Shown piece by piece: positions 48,721-60,293 of a stretch of DNA of 64,000 nt (position 1 is its first letter; each line of letters opens with the position of its first letter). The notes beneath the pieces were generated by a model. It did not search any database, had not been told where the DNA came from, and worked only from the letters and a program-made list of their open reading frames with translations. Origin of the DNA: Marinobacter fuscus (GTDB lineage: Bacteria; Pseudomonadota; Gammaproteobacteria; Pseudomonadales; Oleiphilaceae); the NCBI RefSeq assembly GCF_003007675.1, contig NZ_PXNP01000096.1, positions 48,001-112,000 on the forward strand. Direction: 5' to 3'. Made by a program: the position numbers and the translations under genes.

Positions 48721-50385
48721 ATGTCGGTCAGCCACCGGGTATCTGCAGACAACCAACAAAACGGGCAGCTTCGGGTTGTCATGGCGCAGCTGAATTTCCT
48801 GGTAGGGGATATTCCCGGCAACACTGAGCGTATTCTGCAGGCCACGCGTGATGCCTGTGAGCAGCACCAGGCAGACATTGTGGTATTCCCTGAGCTTTGC
48901 CTGACAGGTTATCCCCCGGAAGACCTGTTGTTGCGCCCGAGTCTTGAGCTCCGGGTGAGCGAAGCGCTGCAAAAGCTGCAGGATGCCCGACTGCCAGCGG
49001 CGATGGTTATTGGTGCGCCGGTGCACTCTGGCGGCCTTCTGTTCAATGCCGCACTGGTTATTGCCGAGGGTGAGATTTTGGCTCGCTATTTCAAGCGTTG
49101 CCCGCCCAATTATCAGGTCTTCGATGAAAAGCGCTATTTTAACGAAGGGCATGCGCCAACCGTCTTCGAGTTCCAGGGGCAACAAATCGGGCTCACGGTT
49201 TGTGAGGATTTGTGGAGCGATGGCCCGCTTGAAGAAGCAGCAACTGCCGGTGCGAGTTTGATACTGAACCTGAACGCTTCACCATTCGATACCGACAAGC
49301 AGGCTCGGCGCAAAGCGTTGCTGGAGCGTAAGGCCCGGGAAAACCGCGTCAGTGTGGTTTACGTTAATCTGTTGGGTGGCCAGGACGAGCTGGTTTTTGA
49401 TGGTGGTTCCATGGTGTTCGACCACTCCGGTCGCCTTGCCGTAGAGGCACCTCGTTTTGAAGAGGGGCTCTATGTTGTCGATTTCTTATGCGAGCATCGC
49501 TGTCAGCCGGTCTCTCAGGCCTTGCCTGCAGAAACCTCGCTCGAAGCCGACGTTTACAATGCTCTGGTTATGGGTGTTCGGGATTACGTTAACAAGAACG
49601 GCTTCAAGTCGGTCGTGCTGGGGTTGTCGGGAGGTATCGATTCTGCGCTGGCCGTTGCGGTTGCTGCCGACGCGTTGGGTAAGGAGCGGGTTCGTGCTGT
49701 GATGATGCCGTTTCGCTATACCTCCGGTATGAGCCTGGAAGATGCCGAAGCGGAGGCTGTGGCTCTGGGGGTGCAGTACGATGTGTTTTCCATCGAGCCC
49801 ATGTACGAGAGCGTTATGGCAACACTGGCAGAACCGTTTGCCGGAACGGCGCCGGATACAACCGAAGAAAATCTTCAGGCCCGGTTGCGCGCGGTTCTGC
49901 TGATGTCCTTGTCAAACAAGTTTGGTTCACTGGTGCTGACCACGGGCAACAAGAGTGAGCTGGCCGTTGGCTATTCCACGTTATACGGTGATATGGCCGG
50001 TGGTTTTGATGTTTTGAAAGACGTGCCCAAAACCCTGGTGTTTCGCCTGGCCCGGTACCGGAATACGCTATCGCCGGTGATTCCCGAGCGGGTAATTACC
50101 CGGCCGCCTTCAGCGGAGCTGGCGCCGGATCAGAAGGATGAAGATAGCCTGCCGGGTTACGACGTGCTGGATCAGATCCTGAATCTCTATGTGGAGCGGG
50201 ATTACAGCGCCGACGCCATCGTTGCTGAAGGGTTCGAACGCACCGATGTAGACCGTGTGGTGCGACTGGTGGATATCAACGAGTACAAGCGACGTCAGGC
50301 GCCTATTGGTGTCCGGATTACCGAGCGGGGGTTCGGCAAAGACCGGCGCTATCCGATCACCAATGGCTGGAAAAGCGGGCGCTAA
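48721..50385 (+). CDS. nadE: Glutamine-dependent NAD+ synthetase
   Basis: Last step of NAD synthesis, amidating nicotinate adenine dinucleotide. 554 residues: an N-terminal nitrilase-type glutaminase with E58 in VVFPELCLTGYP, a lysine in the YFKRCPPNYQVFDEKRYF block and the nucleophile cysteine in LTVCEDLW; then a PP-loop synthetase domain, SGGIDSAL near 303. The glutaminase domain means the cell can use glutamine, not only ammonia, here. Confidence 0.95.
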   Translation: MSVSHRVSADNQQNGQLRVVMAQLNFLVGDIPGNTERILQATRDACEQHQADIVVFPELCLTGYPPEDLLLRPSLELRVSEALQKLQDARLPAAMVIGAPVHSGGLLFNAALVIAEGEILARYFKRCPPNYQVFDEKRYFNEGHAPTVFEFQGQQIGLTVCEDLWSDGPLEEAATAGASLILNLNASPFDTDKQARRKALLERKARENRVSVVYVNLLGGQDELVFDGGSMVFDHSGRLAVEAPRFEEGLYVVDFLCEHRCQPVSQALPAETSLEADVYNALVMGVRDYVNKNGFKSVVLGLSGGIDSALAVAVAADALGKERVRAVMMPFRYTSGMSLEDAEAEAVALGVQYDVFSIEPMYESVMATLAEPFAGTAPDTTEENLQARLRAVLLMSLSNKFGSLVLTTGNKSELAVGYSTLYGDMAGGFDVLKDVPKTLVFRLARYRNTLSPVIPERVITRPPSAELAPDQKDEDSLPGYDVLDQILNLYVERDYSADAIVAEGFERTDVDRVVRLVDINEYKRRQAPIGVRITERGFGKDRRYPITNGWKSGR

Positions 50386-50394
50386 ACCGGGGAA

Positions 50395-51228
50395 TCACTC
50401 GTCGCCGATCAGGCCAAAGGTGATCACATTGGCGAGAGAGCGGTTCTGGCGGCGCAGCAAGTCTGACTCGTATGCGCCGTCTTCATTGAACGCCTCGCTG
50501 TTCGGAAAGTTTTTCCGGAGCGTGGCGATGGCATCGCTGGCCCCTTTCTTCAGCTCCAGAAAACGGAAGGTGTCTGCCAGAATCATCAGGGCCTCTTCAA
50601 CCGAAGGCGATGAAGGATAGTTTTCAACTACGTAGCGGGCGCGGTTGTTGGCGGCAACGTAGGCTTCCCGCTTGATGTAATAGCGGGCTGCGTGCAGCTC
50701 TAGTTCAGCCATCCGGTTACGCACGGCAATCATACGCTGGCGCGCGTCCGGTGCGTAGGCGCTCTCGGGGAAGCGGGTCAGTAGTTGGGAGAAATCCCGG
50801 AACGCCTGCAGCTGCTCTCCCGGGTTGCGGGCGGCTACATCGATTGGAAAGTAGCGGGCAGCCAGGCCAATATCAAGGTTGTAAGAGGCCAGCCCCCGCA
50901 TATACAGGGCGTAATCCAGATGATCGCTTTGCGGGTTCAGCCGGATAAAGCGGTCGGCCGCCGCCCGGGAGCCTTCGAGATCAAGGTTCTGGTAGCGGGC
51001 ATAGATCAGGTCAAGCTGTGCCTGTTCGGCATAGCGGCCAAACGGGTAATAGGTTTCAAGCGAGTCCAGATTCTGCTCCGCCTCATTGAAGTTGCCAGAG
51101 TTCATGGCTTTGCGGGCATTCTGATAGTAAGTTTCTTCCGGCAATACTTCCGCTTCTTTACGGGAGGCACAGCCAGTTGCCAGCGAAACAGCCAAAAAAA
51201 GAAGAAGTAATTGAACAACTGATCTCAT
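50395..51228 (-). CDS. bamD: Outer membrane assembly lipoprotein BamD
   Basis: Essential part of the BAM complex that folds outer-membrane proteins. 277 residues. Signal peptide with lipobox ATGC (C20), then TPR-like helical repeats (YYQNARKAMNSGNFNEA, LIYARYQNLDLEGS, ALYMRGLASYN). Start at 51228; upstream in-frame codons run into the rluD promoter region. Divergent from rluD, an arrangement common in gammaproteobacteria. Confidence 0.95.
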   Translation of the reverse strand: MRSVVQLLLLFLAVSLATGCASRKEAEVLPEETYYQNARKAMNSGNFNEAEQNLDSLETYYPFGRYAEQAQLDLIYARYQNLDLEGSRAAADRFIRLNPQSDHLDYALYMRGLASYNLDIGLAARYFPIDVAARNPGEQLQAFRDFSQLLTRFPESAYAPDARQRMIAVRNRMAELELHAARYYIKREAYVAANNRARYVVENYPSSPSVEEALMILADTFRFLELKKGASDAIATLRKNFPNSEAFNEDGAYESDLLRRQNRSLANVITFGLIGDE

Positions 51229-51398
51229 GCCGGAATCCCGTATAATGGCCAGAACTTGTGGTTTGGTTGCGCCATTGTAACGGGGAAGTCCGCTCCTGTG
51301 CAGTGCCTCCCCGTGTTGTGTTTGCAATCTGACCGAAACGTAACCCCCAAATGTACCGGCCCCGGCCTTTTCGGGGGAGCCGGTGACGACGAGGTTCA

Positions 51399-52376
51399 AT
51401 GGCTTCTGATACCCGAATTACCGGCCAGTTCACCATACCGCCGGAACTCAGTGATAAACGGCTGGATCAGGCCGCGGCCGAACTCATGCCTGAACATTCC
51501 CGCTCCCGGCTGCAGTCCTGGATAAAAAGTGGCGCCCTGACGGTAAACGGCAAGACCCGGAAACCCCGTGACAAGGTGATGATGGATGATGTCCTTGACC
51601 TGGATGCCGAGCCCGAGGTGCAGGTGTCCTGGCAGGCGGAGCCCATCACTCTGGATGTCGTTTATGAAGATGAGCACCTGCTGGTGATCAACAAGCCAGC
51701 AGGTTTGGTGGTGCATCCGGCTGCGGGCCATGCCGATGGCACTCTGGTAAATGCCTTGCTGAACTATGCGCCTGAGGTTGAGAACCTGCCCCGGGCAGGT
51801 ATTGTGCACAGGCTCGACAAGGACACCTCGGGCATCATGGTGGTGGCCCGCAGCCTGATTGCGCATACCTCTCTGGTGGATCAGTTGCAAAGTCGCACCA
51901 TGGGTCGTGAATATGAGGCCGTGGTGGTGGGCTCGTTGACCGGAGGCGCCACAGTGGACGCACCTATTGGTCGCCATCCGCAGGATCGCAAGCGCATGGC
52001 AGTTGTGCCATCGGGTAAGCCTGCGGTCACCCACTATCGCCTGGTGGAGCGCTTCGCGGCCCACACGCTGGTTCGTTGCAAGCTCGAAAGCGGCCGAACA
52101 CATCAGATTCGCGTGCACATGACCCATGTCCGGCACCCGTTGGTGGGCGACCCTGTTTATGGTGGTCGTTTGCGCCTGCCCAAAGGTACCACCGAAGCAC
52201 TGAGAGAGGCGCTGGCGGCGTTTACCAGGCAGGCTCTGCATGCGAAAAAACTCACGCTTGAACATCCGGAAACCGGCGAAATTGTCAGCTGGGAAGTGCC
52301 TTTGCCAGAGGATATGCTTCAATTGATTGAAGCGCTGCGCAAACACGCCCGGGAACTGGAACATGGTGATTACTGA
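51399..52376 (+). CDS. rluD: 23S rRNA pseudouridine synthase RluD
   Basis: Modifies U1911, U1915 and U1917 (E. coli numbering) in helix 69 of 23S rRNA. 325 residues: S4 RNA-binding domain (about 18-75) and a catalytic domain with D140 in HRLDKDTSG. The 3' end overlaps pgeF by 14 bases. Divergent from bamD. Confidence 0.95.
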   Translation: MASDTRITGQFTIPPELSDKRLDQAAAELMPEHSRSRLQSWIKSGALTVNGKTRKPRDKVMMDDVLDLDAEPEVQVSWQAEPITLDVVYEDEHLLVINKPAGLVVHPAAGHADGTLVNALLNYAPEVENLPRAGIVHRLDKDTSGIMVVARSLIAHTSLVDQLQSRTMGREYEAVVVGSLTGGATVDAPIGRHPQDRKRMAVVPSGKPAVTHYRLVERFAAHTLVRCKLESGRTHQIRVHMTHVRHPLVGDPVYGGRLRLPKGTTEALREALAAFTRQALHAKKLTLEHPETGEIVSWEVPLPEDMLQLIEALRKHARELEHGDY

Positions 52377-53124
52377 CAACAACGTTTTGCGGCCAAGCTG
52401 GCGTGCGCCTGAGGGTGTTCAGGCGCTGTGCACCACCCGACGAGGGGGCATTAGCAAGCCGCCTTATGACTACCTGAATCTTGGCAGTCACGTTGGTGAT
52501 GCCCCGGCTGCAGTAAAGGAAAATCGTCAGCGCCTGGCCGCCTTTGCAGGGCTTGAGCCTGGCCGGATTGGTTGGTTGAACCAGGTTCACGGTACCGGTG
52601 TGGTTGAGTTGCGGCCGGACAACGTCCAGCTGGTGCCGGATGCGGACGCCAGTTTCACCCGCCATCCGGGCATTGCCTGCGCCATCCTCACCGCAGATTG
52701 TCTCCCGGTGATTCTTGCAGACGCCGACGGCAGCGTTGTAGGCGCCGCCCATGCCGGTTGGCGCGGCCTGGCGGCGGGCGTGCTGGAAAGCCTCGTCGCA
52801 GCGATGGGTGTGGCGCCATGCCGGTTGTTCGCCTGGCTTGGGCCTGCCATCGGCCCGGACAGCTTTGAAGTCGGGCCGGAAGTACGCGCAGCGTTCGTTC
52901 AGGAAACGGCAGATGCTGCGAAGGCGTTTCGTACAGAGGGTGCCCGCAAAGGTCATTATATGGCTGATATCTATGCGCTGGCGCGGCTTCGCCTGGAGAA
53001 GATCGGTGTTGCTGCGGTGGCCGGTGGTAGTTTTTGTACTCTGCAGGATCAGCATTGGTTCTATTCCTATCGGCGCGATGGTCAAACGGGCCGTATGGCA
53101 ACGCTGGTCTGGCTAAAACCCTGA
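52363..53124 (+). CDS. pgeF: Peptidoglycan editing factor PgeF (multicopper-oxidase-like fold)
   Basis: 253 residues, DUF152/YfiH family; removes wrongly incorporated L-serine from peptidoglycan precursors by amidase activity. Conserved blocks NQVHGTGV, TADCLPVIL and AAHAGWRGLAAGV carry the metal-binding histidines and cysteine. The ATG at 52363 lies inside rluD, giving coupled translation. clpB follows after a 188-base gap with its own heat-shock-type promoter. Confidence 0.92.
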   Translation: MVITDNNVLRPSWRAPEGVQALCTTRRGGISKPPYDYLNLGSHVGDAPAAVKENRQRLAAFAGLEPGRIGWLNQVHGTGVVELRPDNVQLVPDADASFTRHPGIACAILTADCLPVILADADGSVVGAAHAGWRGLAAGVLESLVAAMGVAPCRLFAWLGPAIGPDSFEVGPEVRAAFVQETADAAKAFRTEGARKGHYMADIYALARLRLEKIGVAAVAGGSFCTLQDQHWFYSYRRDGQTGRMATLVWLKP

Positions 53125-53211
53125 GCCGGAACAAAAGCCCGGCGGTGGTGTGCGCTCTGGTGTCTGCAGGCTGATTTCCGTCAATTTTCTGACGATTTTG
53201 TTTCCACTCCG

Positions 53212-53239
53212 CTTGAACTCCCTCCAGTTGCCCCTACAT
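53212..53239 (+). promoter_or_regulatory. Sigma32-like heat-shock promoter for clpB
   Basis: CTTGAAC (53212-53218), 12-base spacer, CCCCTACAT (53231-53239), close to the RpoH consensus CTTGAAA/CCCCATnT. clpB is a standard RpoH target. The leader would be about 65 bases. Confidence 0.6.
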
Positions 53240-53312
53240 TAGATCTCAAAGCTAACCGAACAGCGTTTCTGCACTGGAGCGCAGGTGTTCGCCTGGAGAT
53301 TGGGGAAGCCCT

Positions 53313-55889
53313 ATGAGAATTGACAAGCTAACGAGTAAATTGCAATCCGCATTGGCGGATGCGCAGTCCATTGCCGTCGGCAAAGACCACAATTTTATTG
53401 AGCCTGTACACCTGATGCAGGCGTTGCTGGATCAGCAGGGAAGCTCGATAAAGCCCTTGCTGAAACAGACCGGCGTGGAGCCGGGGCGCGTGCGCCAGGC
53501 CGTGGCCAAAGAGATCGAGCATCTGCCGGAAGTGCAGGGCAACGCTGGCGATGTGTCCATGTCTAACGATATGGGGCGATTGTTCAACATTGCCGATAAG
53601 CTGGCCCAGCAGCGCAGCGACCAGTTTGTCTCCAGTGAACTTGTGTTGCTGGCCGCGGTGGAAGATAGGGGTTCTCTGGGGCGCATCCTGCGGGAGCAGG
53701 GCGTTGACAAAGCAGCGCTTGAAAAAGCGATCGATGAAGTGCGTGGCGGCGAATCGGTAAACGACGCCGGTGCTGAGGAGAATCGTCAGGCGCTGTCGAA
53801 ATACACCATCGATCTGACCGAGCGGGCCGAGGCCGGCAAGCTGGATCCGGTGATTGGTCGTGATGACGAGATTCGGCGCACCATTCAGGTGCTTCAACGC
53901 CGCCGCAAGAATAATCCGGTACTCATTGGTGAGCCCGGTGTAGGGAAAACGGCCATTGTTGAGGGGCTTGCCCAGCGTATCGTGAATGGTGAAGTGCCGG
54001 ATGGCCTGAAGGATAAAAAGGTGCTGTCTCTGGATATGGGGTCCCTGATTGCCGGTGCCAAGTTCCGGGGCGAATTTGAGGAGCGCCTGAAAGCGGTGCT
54101 GAACGAACTCGCCAAGCAGGAAGGCCAGATCATTCTGTTTATCGACGAAATTCACACCATGGTGGGCGCGGGTAAAGCCGAGGGCTCTATGGATGCGGGC
54201 AATATGCTGAAACCCGCCCTGGCTCGGGGTGAGTTGCACTGTGTGGGCGCCACCACGCTTGATGAGTATCGTGAAAACATTGAGAAAGACGCCGCACTGG
54301 AACGACGTTTTCAGAAGGTGCTGGTGACCGAGCCCAATGAGGAAGACACCATCGCTATTTTGCGTGGCCTGAAAGAGCGTTACGAGGTGCACCACGGGGT
54401 GGAGGTCACGGACGGTGCCATCATTGCCGCTGCCAAACTGTCTCACCGTTACATCACCGACCGCCAGTTGCCCGACAAGGCAATAGACCTTGTGGATGAG
54501 GCTGCCAGCCAGATTCGCATGGAAATGGACTCCAAACCCGAGGCTCTGGATCGCCTTGAGCGGCGCTTGATTCAGCTCAAGATCGAGCGGGAGGCGCTCA
54601 AAAAAGAGACCGATGCCGCGTCGAAAAAGCGACTTGAAGAGTTGTCGTCGGTCATCGGCAATGTCGAGCGCGAGTATGCCGACCTGGAAGAGGTGTGGAA
54701 TACGGAGAAAGCTGCGCTGCACGGCTCTCAGAAGATCAAGAGCCAGCTGGAGCAGGCCCGCATCGATCTGGAGAATGCCCGCCGCGCGTCAGATCTTGGC
54801 AAGATGTCTGAGCTGCAGTACGGCAAGATTCCTGAACTGGAACGCCAGCTGGACATGGCCAGTCAGGCCGAAATGATGGAAATGAAATTGCTTCGGAACC
54901 GGGTAACCGATGAAGAAATTGCCGAGGTAGTGTCCAAATGGACGGGTATTCCGGTATCCAGGATGCTGGAAGGCGAGCGCGACAAGCTGATGCGCATGGA
55001 AGAGGCCCTGCATACCCGGGTGATCGGGCAGAGCGAGGCGGTTGAAGCGGTTTCCAACGCGGTTCGACGTTCCCGTGCGGGTCTGTCAGACCCCAACCGT
55101 CCAAATGGCTCTTTTTTGTTCCTGGGGCCGACCGGTGTGGGCAAAACCGAACTCTGCAAGGCGCTGGCATCGTTCCTGTTTGATACCGAAGATGCCATGG
55201 TGCGGATCGATATGTCCGAGTTTATGGAGAAGCATTCGGTCGCGCGCCTGATCGGAGCGCCTCCCGGCTATGTAGGTTATGAAGAAGGCGGTTATCTGAC
55301 CGAAGCGGTACGCCGCCGTCCTTACTCAGTGTTGTTGCTGGACGAAGTGGAGAAAGCGCATCCGGATGTGTTCAATATCCTGTTGCAGGTGCTGGATGAC
55401 GGCCGCCTGACGGACGGCCAGGGCCGCACCGTTGACTTCCGCAATACCGTGGTAGTGATGACCTCCAATCTCGGCTCTCATATCATTCAGGAGAAGGCAG
55501 GTGAGGACAACTACGAGGACATGAAGTCGGCTGTTCTTGAAGTGGTCGGCGGCCATTTCCGGCCGGAGTTTATCAACCGGGTCGATGAAGTGGTGGTGTT
55601 CCATCCGCTGGCGGAAAGCCAGATTCAGGGCATTGCTCGAATTCAGATTGGCAACCTGGCGAAGCGTCTGGCTGACCAGGACATGAGCCTGAACATGGGT
55701 GACGACGTGATGCATCTGCTTGCCGAGGTCGGTTACGACCCTGTCTACGGTGCCCGTCCGCTGAAGCGGGCCATCCAGAGAATGATCGAGAATCCTCTGG
55801 CGCAGAAGCTGCTGCAGGGTGAGTTCGTGCCCGGCGACACGATTCGCGCAAAGGTTCAGGAGGGTAAGCTGGCTTTCGACAAGGCGTAA
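53313..55889 (+). CDS. clpB: ATP-dependent disaggregase ClpB
   Basis: Hexameric AAA+ chaperone that extracts proteins from aggregates with DnaK. 858 residues: N-domain, NBD1 with Walker A GEPGVGKT (about 207), coiled-coil middle domain (about 405-525, charged heptads), and NBD2 with Walker A GPTGVGKT (about 605). The C-terminal [11 protein letters not shown] segment is typical. Lacks the ClpP-binding loop. Followed by a hairpin terminator. Confidence 0.97.
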   Translation: MRIDKLTSKLQSALADAQSIAVGKDHNFIEPVHLMQALLDQQGSSIKPLLKQTGVEPGRVRQAVAKEIEHLPEVQGNAGDVSMSNDMGRLFNIADKLAQQRSDQFVSSELVLLAAVEDRGSLGRILREQGVDKAALEKAIDEVRGGESVNDAGAEENRQALSKYTIDLTERAEAGKLDPVIGRDDEIRRTIQVLQRRRKNNPVLIGEPGVGKTAIVEGLAQRIVNGEVPDGLKDKKVLSLDMGSLIAGAKFRGEFEERLKAVLNELAKQEGQIILFIDEIHTMVGAGKAEGSMDAGNMLKPALARGELHCVGATTLDEYRENIEKDAALERRFQKVLVTEPNEEDTIAILRGLKERYEVHHGVEVTDGAIIAAAKLSHRYITDRQLPDKAIDLVDEAASQIRMEMDSKPEALDRLERRLIQLKIEREALKKETDAASKKRLEELSSVIGNVEREYADLEEVWNTEKAALHGSQKIKSQLEQARIDLENARRASDLGKMSELQYGKIPELERQLDMASQAEMMEMKLLRNRVTDEEIAEVVSKWTGIPVSRMLEGERDKLMRMEEALHTRVIGQSEAVEAVSNAVRRSRAGLSDPNRPNGSFLFLGPTGVGKTELCKALASFLFDTEDAMVRIDMSEFMEKHSVARLIGAPPGYVGYEEGGYLTEAVRRRPYSVLLLDEVEKAHPDVFNILLQVLDDGRLTDGQGRTVDFRNTVVVMTSNLGSHIIQEKAGEDNYEDMKSAVLEVVGGHFRPEFINRVDEVVVFHPLAESQIQGIARIQIGNLAKRLADQDMSLNMGDDVMHLLAEVGYDPVYGARPLKRAIQRMIENPLAQKLLQGEFVPGDTIRAKVQEGKLAFDKA

Positions 55890-55910
55890 GCGCTGGCCCA
55901 TATCAAGTAG

Positions 55911-55952
55911 CAATAACGCGCGGTGGTTTGTGCCTCCGCGCGTTATTGTTTA
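55911..55952 (+). terminator. Terminator after clpB
   Basis: A 13-bp perfect stem, CAATAACGCGCGG (55911-55923) with CCGCGCGTTATTG (55936-55948), and a T-rich tail. It may also serve the DUF4124 gene on the other strand. Confidence 0.8.
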
Positions 55953-55980
55953 CGGGATAGCCTGAACGGGGGCGCTGAGC

Positions 55981-56439
55981 CTACTCTTCCGCGCCGCAGT
56001 TTTCGTCGGCAATTCTCTGGAACTGCTGGCGTTGTTGTTCGATTTCTTCCGGGCTCAGATAGCGGCTTTCGCCGTTTTCTTCAACCCGTATGCGGGCGTT
56101 ACTTTCAATAATACCCAGATTTGCACGGGCGGTTGAGCAGTTGGCTTCGCGTTGCTTGCGCCGGGCTTCTTCCACGGCCGATTCTTTCTGCCGCTGTTGC
56201 TGCGCGGCTTGCTCGCTTTCAAGGGCTTCCAGTTGTTCCTGGGCACTCTGGCGCTGGGCAGGCGGATTGCGACTGGTGCCAGCGCGAACATTAACTTGCT
56301 CGGCGCTCTGGCCGGTAGGCTGGCGATCCCCGAAGTGGGTCACGCCATTGGCGTCAGTCCATTTGTAAACAGACGCGCCGGAGCCAATGGCAGGAGCGGC
56401 TGCCAGCACGATCGTCAGCAATAGTGTTTTTCGGTTCAT
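55981..56439 (-). CDS. DUF4124-domain periplasmic protein
   Basis: 152 residues; start at 56439 (MNRKTLLLTIVLAAAPAIGS), a Sec signal peptide. The mature N-terminus VYKWTDANGVTHFGDRQP is the DUF4124 signature found in many small envelope proteins of Pseudomonas and Marinobacter. A Gln/Glu/Arg-rich segment (about 75-115) is probably helical or coiled-coil, and two cysteines sit in the last 45 residues. Function unknown. Confidence 0.82.
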   Translation of the reverse strand: MNRKTLLLTIVLAAAPAIGSGASVYKWTDANGVTHFGDRQPTGQSAEQVNVRAGTSRNPPAQRQSAQEQLEALESEQAAQQQRQKESAVEEARRKQREANCSTARANLGIIESNARIRVEENGESRYLSPEEIEQQRQQFQRIADENCGAEE

Positions 56440-56909
56440 GTCTCTGCTCGTCACTCGGTTACTCGCTGAGGCTATCATGCCATTGGTTGGCTGTATTTTC
56501 CCGTCTCCGGTTCAAAAACTTGCCATGCGGTGTGCTGAGTATGGCAGATACTCGCCCGCTCGCGGATGAATTAAGCCACAGCGCCTATTGACAGTGAGTT
56601 TCCCGCTGTCAGAATTACCGATTGCCTGAAGACTGGGGTAAATACGGCAGGCAATCCCGTGCAAGTATCCCCCGTTAATCACCACACTGAGTTCGCCAGA
56701 TGCTGGCGGGCACTGGTTGTTGCTTACGTGCAACCCGTTGTTTAGCTGTTCTCCGCAACCCTCAGGAGGGCGGCTGGCCAGGAGACAACCTCTTAAGTTT
56801 TGGTGTGGAGGAGTACGCCGGTTCCGCTTTCACAAGAAGCTGGAAGACCGAGAATCCAGGCAACCGGGGTGTTCCCGGCTCATTCACTCGTAGAAGAGGG
56901 TAGAAAATC
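56440..56909 (+). other. 470-base gap upstream of ilvB; candidate structured leader
   Basis: No convincing gene. Two hairpins lie in series: TGACAG/CTGTCA (56589-56611) and ATTGCCTG/CAGGCAAT (56621-56655); CCGGGGTGTTCCCGG follows near 56869. A 67-codon frame (56700-56903) has one short Leu/Val-containing patch but no run of Ile/Val/Leu codons. Structured leaders upstream of ilv genes are known in other bacteria, so an attenuator-like leader is possible. I see no strong promoter. Confidence 0.35.
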
Positions 56910-58628
56910 GTGGAGTTATTGTCTGGCGCCGATATGCTGATCCGCTCCCTGGAAGATGAGGGTATCGAATACATATACGGCTATCCGGGTGGTGCAGCCC
57001 TTCATATATATGACGCGCTGTTCAGGCAGGACAAAGTCAAACATATTCTGGTTCGGCACGAACAGGCGGCGGTTCACATGGCCGACGGCTACGCCCGTGC
57101 TACCGGAAAACCAGGTACCGTACTGGTGACCTCGGGTCCTGGAGCCACCAACACGATCACCGGCATTGCCACTGCATTCATGGACTCCATTCCTATGGTG
57201 GTTCTGTGCGGGCAGGTTGCGTCCACCCTGATTGGTGAAGACGCGTTCCAGGAAACCGATATGATCGGTGTGTCCCGGCCCGTGGTGAAGCATAACCTCA
57301 GTGTTCGGCACCCGTCGGAAATTCCTGAAGTTATTCGCAAGGCGTACTACATTGCCGCAACGGGGCGTCCCGGCCCGGTTGTGGTGGACATTCCCAAGGA
57401 TATGACCACGCCGAACGAGCGCTACGAATACGCTTATCCTAAAAAGGTAAAACTGCGCTCGTACAACCCGGCGGTTCGTGGCCATGCCGGGCAAATCAAG
57501 AAAGCGGTTGATATGCTGATGGCGGCACGTCGCCCGGTTATCTACGCCGGTGGTGGCGTGGTTCTCGGGAGGGCCAGCCAGCAGCTGACAGAGCTAACCC
57601 GTTTGCTGGGCTTTCCTATCACCAATACCCTGATGGGCATTGGCTGTTACCCGGCGTCGGACAAGCAGCATCTCGGCTGGCTGGGTATGCATGGCACCTA
57701 CGAAGCCAACATGGTCATGCATCATTCTGATCTTATTCTTGCCGTCGGTGCGCGGTTTGATGACCGGGTCACTAACGCAACGGAAAAGTTCTGCCCGGGT
57801 GCGCGGATCATTCATATCGATATCGACCCCGCCTCGATCTCCAAGACGATCGACGCCGACGTGCCTATTGTTGGCCCGGTCGACGCCGTACTGAAAGAGA
57901 TGCTGTCGCTGGTCAAAGAGGCCAAAGCCAAGCCCGATGCCGATGCGCTGGCGGCCTGGTGGAAGCAGATCGAGGAATGGCGCGCCTTCCACGGTATGCG
58001 CTATGAAACCAGCCCGGAGGTGATCAAACCCCAGGAAGTCATCGAGATGCTGTGCAAGCTCACCAACGGTGAAGCTTTTGTGACTTCAGACGTTGGTCAG
58101 CATCAGATGTTCGCGGCGCAGTATTACAAGTTCGACAAGCCCAATCGCTGGATTAACTCCGGCGGGCTCGGAACCATGGGCTTCGGGCTTCCGGCAGCTA
58201 TGGGCGTAAAGCTGACGCATCCGGACGACGAGGTTCTGTGCATTACCGGCGAAGGCAGTATCCAGATGAATATCCAGGAATTGTCGACCTGTAACCAGTA
58301 CAACCTGCCGGTGAAGATCATCAACCTGAACAACCAGGCGCTGGGTATGGTTAAACAGTGGCAGGACATGAACTACGAGTCCCGCCATTCCCAGTCTTAC
58401 ATGCAGTCTCTTCCGGACTTCATCAAGCTGGCGGAGGCTTATGGCCACGTTGGTATCAAGATTGAACGCAAGGAAGATCTTGAGCCCAAGCTCAGGGAAG
58501 TTCTGGCGATGAAAGACAAGCTGGTCTTTGTGGATATTTACGTAGACCGCTTCGAGCACGTGTATCCGATGCAGGTAGCCCGCGGCTCCATGAAGGATAT
58601 GTGGCTCAGCAAGACGGAGAGGGTGTGA
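56910..58628 (+). CDS. ilvB: Acetolactate synthase large subunit
   Basis: ThDP-dependent first common step of valine, leucine and isoleucine synthesis. 572 residues; GTG start at 56910 behind AGAGGG. ThDP-activating E51 in [12 protein letters not shown]/thiamine domains in the usual order, and a C-terminal ThDP motif [10 protein letters not shown]...NLNNQALG. The closest Pseudomonas name is ilvI. Followed by ilvH after two bases. The 470-base leader region upstream may regulate it. Confidence 0.96.
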   Translation: MELLSGADMLIRSLEDEGIEYIYGYPGGAALHIYDALFRQDKVKHILVRHEQAAVHMADGYARATGKPGTVLVTSGPGATNTITGIATAFMDSIPMVVLCGQVASTLIGEDAFQETDMIGVSRPVVKHNLSVRHPSEIPEVIRKAYYIAATGRPGPVVVDIPKDMTTPNERYEYAYPKKVKLRSYNPAVRGHAGQIKKAVDMLMAARRPVIYAGGGVVLGRASQQLTELTRLLGFPITNTLMGIGCYPASDKQHLGWLGMHGTYEANMVMHHSDLILAVGARFDDRVTNATEKFCPGARIIHIDIDPASISKTIDADVPIVGPVDAVLKEMLSLVKEAKAKPDADALAAWWKQIEEWRAFHGMRYETSPEVIKPQEVIEMLCKLTNGEAFVTSDVGQHQMFAAQYYKFDKPNRWINSGGLGTMGFGLPAAMGVKLTHPDDEVLCITGEGSIQMNIQELSTCNQYNLPVKIINLNNQALGMVKQWQDMNYESRHSQSYMQSLPDFIKLAEAYGHVGIKIERKEDLEPKLREVLAMKDKLVFVDIYVDRFEHVYPMQVARGSMKDMWLSKTERV

Positions 58629-58630
58629 TT

Positions 58631-59122
58631 ATGCGTCGAATCATTTCTGTTTTGCTGGAAAACGAGCCGGGTGCTCTGTCCCGGGTTGTGGGTCTTTTCT
58701 CGCAGCGTAACTACAACATCGAAACCCTGACGGTGGCGCCCACCGAAGACGAAACCCTGTCTCGTCTGACGGTGACCACCACCGGGTCTGATAAGGTGAT
58801 CGAACAGATCACTAAGCAGCTGAACAAGCTGATTGAAGTGGTCAAACTGGTGGACCTTACCGAAGGCGCGCACATAGAGCGGGAGCTGATGCTGGTCAAG
58901 CTGAAAGCAACCGGTTCCCAGCGTGCCGAGATCAAGCGCACTGTGGATATTTTCCGGGGCCAGATCGTAGACGTCACCAGTTCCGTGTATACCGTGCAGC
59001 TGGCCGGTGACAGCGAAAAACTGGACGGCTTTATTCAGGCTGTCGGTACCTCCGGTGTGCTGGAGGTGGTTCGGTCCGGTGTGTCCGGCATTGCACGTGG
59101 CGAAAAAGTGTTGAGCCTGTAA
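58631..59122 (+). CDS. ilvH: Acetolactate synthase regulatory small subunit
   Basis: 163 residues, the usual length; ACT domain (MRRIISVLLENEPGALSRVVGLF, cut here to its first part: RRIISVLLENEPGAL) that binds valine for feedback inhibition, plus a C-terminal domain contacting the large subunit. The ATG at 58631 is the family start; a longer frame from 58601 overlaps ilvB. Confidence 0.96.
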   Translation: MRRIISVLLENEPGALSRVVGLFSQRNYNIETLTVAPTEDETLSRLTVTTTGSDKVIEQITKQLNKLIEVVKLVDLTEGAHIERELMLVKLKATGSQRAEIKRTVDIFRGQIVDVTSSVYTVQLAGDSEKLDGFIQAVGTSGVLEVVRSGVSGIARGEKVLSL

Positions 59123-59177
59123 GGGCTGCCAAGACGAATCGAAAATCCTGGCCCACCAGGGCCAATACTTATAATAG

Positions 59178-60203
<1,026 letters not shown>

Positions 60204-60225
60204 TCCGGAGTTTCCGGTGAGGTAA

Positions 60226-60255
60226 TAAAGCGCGGCCCTTGTGGCCGCGTTTTTC
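60226..60255 (+). terminator. Intrinsic terminator after ilvC
   Basis: CGCGGCC (60231-60237) pairs with GGCCGCG (60243-60249), a five-base loop, followed by five T. Confidence 0.88.
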
Positions 60256-60293
60256 GTATATACTCCGCCCAAATACTTTCCGGAGTTTATGGA

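Noticed and set aside
49100..49150. Loss of the glutaminase lysine in NadE (KRCPPNY where many have K-x-x-LPNY)
   Set aside because: The lysine itself is present; one Leu-to-Pro change in a variable place is not enough to call the domain inactive.
56700..56903. 67-codon leader-peptide gene before ilvB
   Set aside because: No dense run of Ile, Val or Leu codons and no clear ribosome site; kept only as part of the possible leader.
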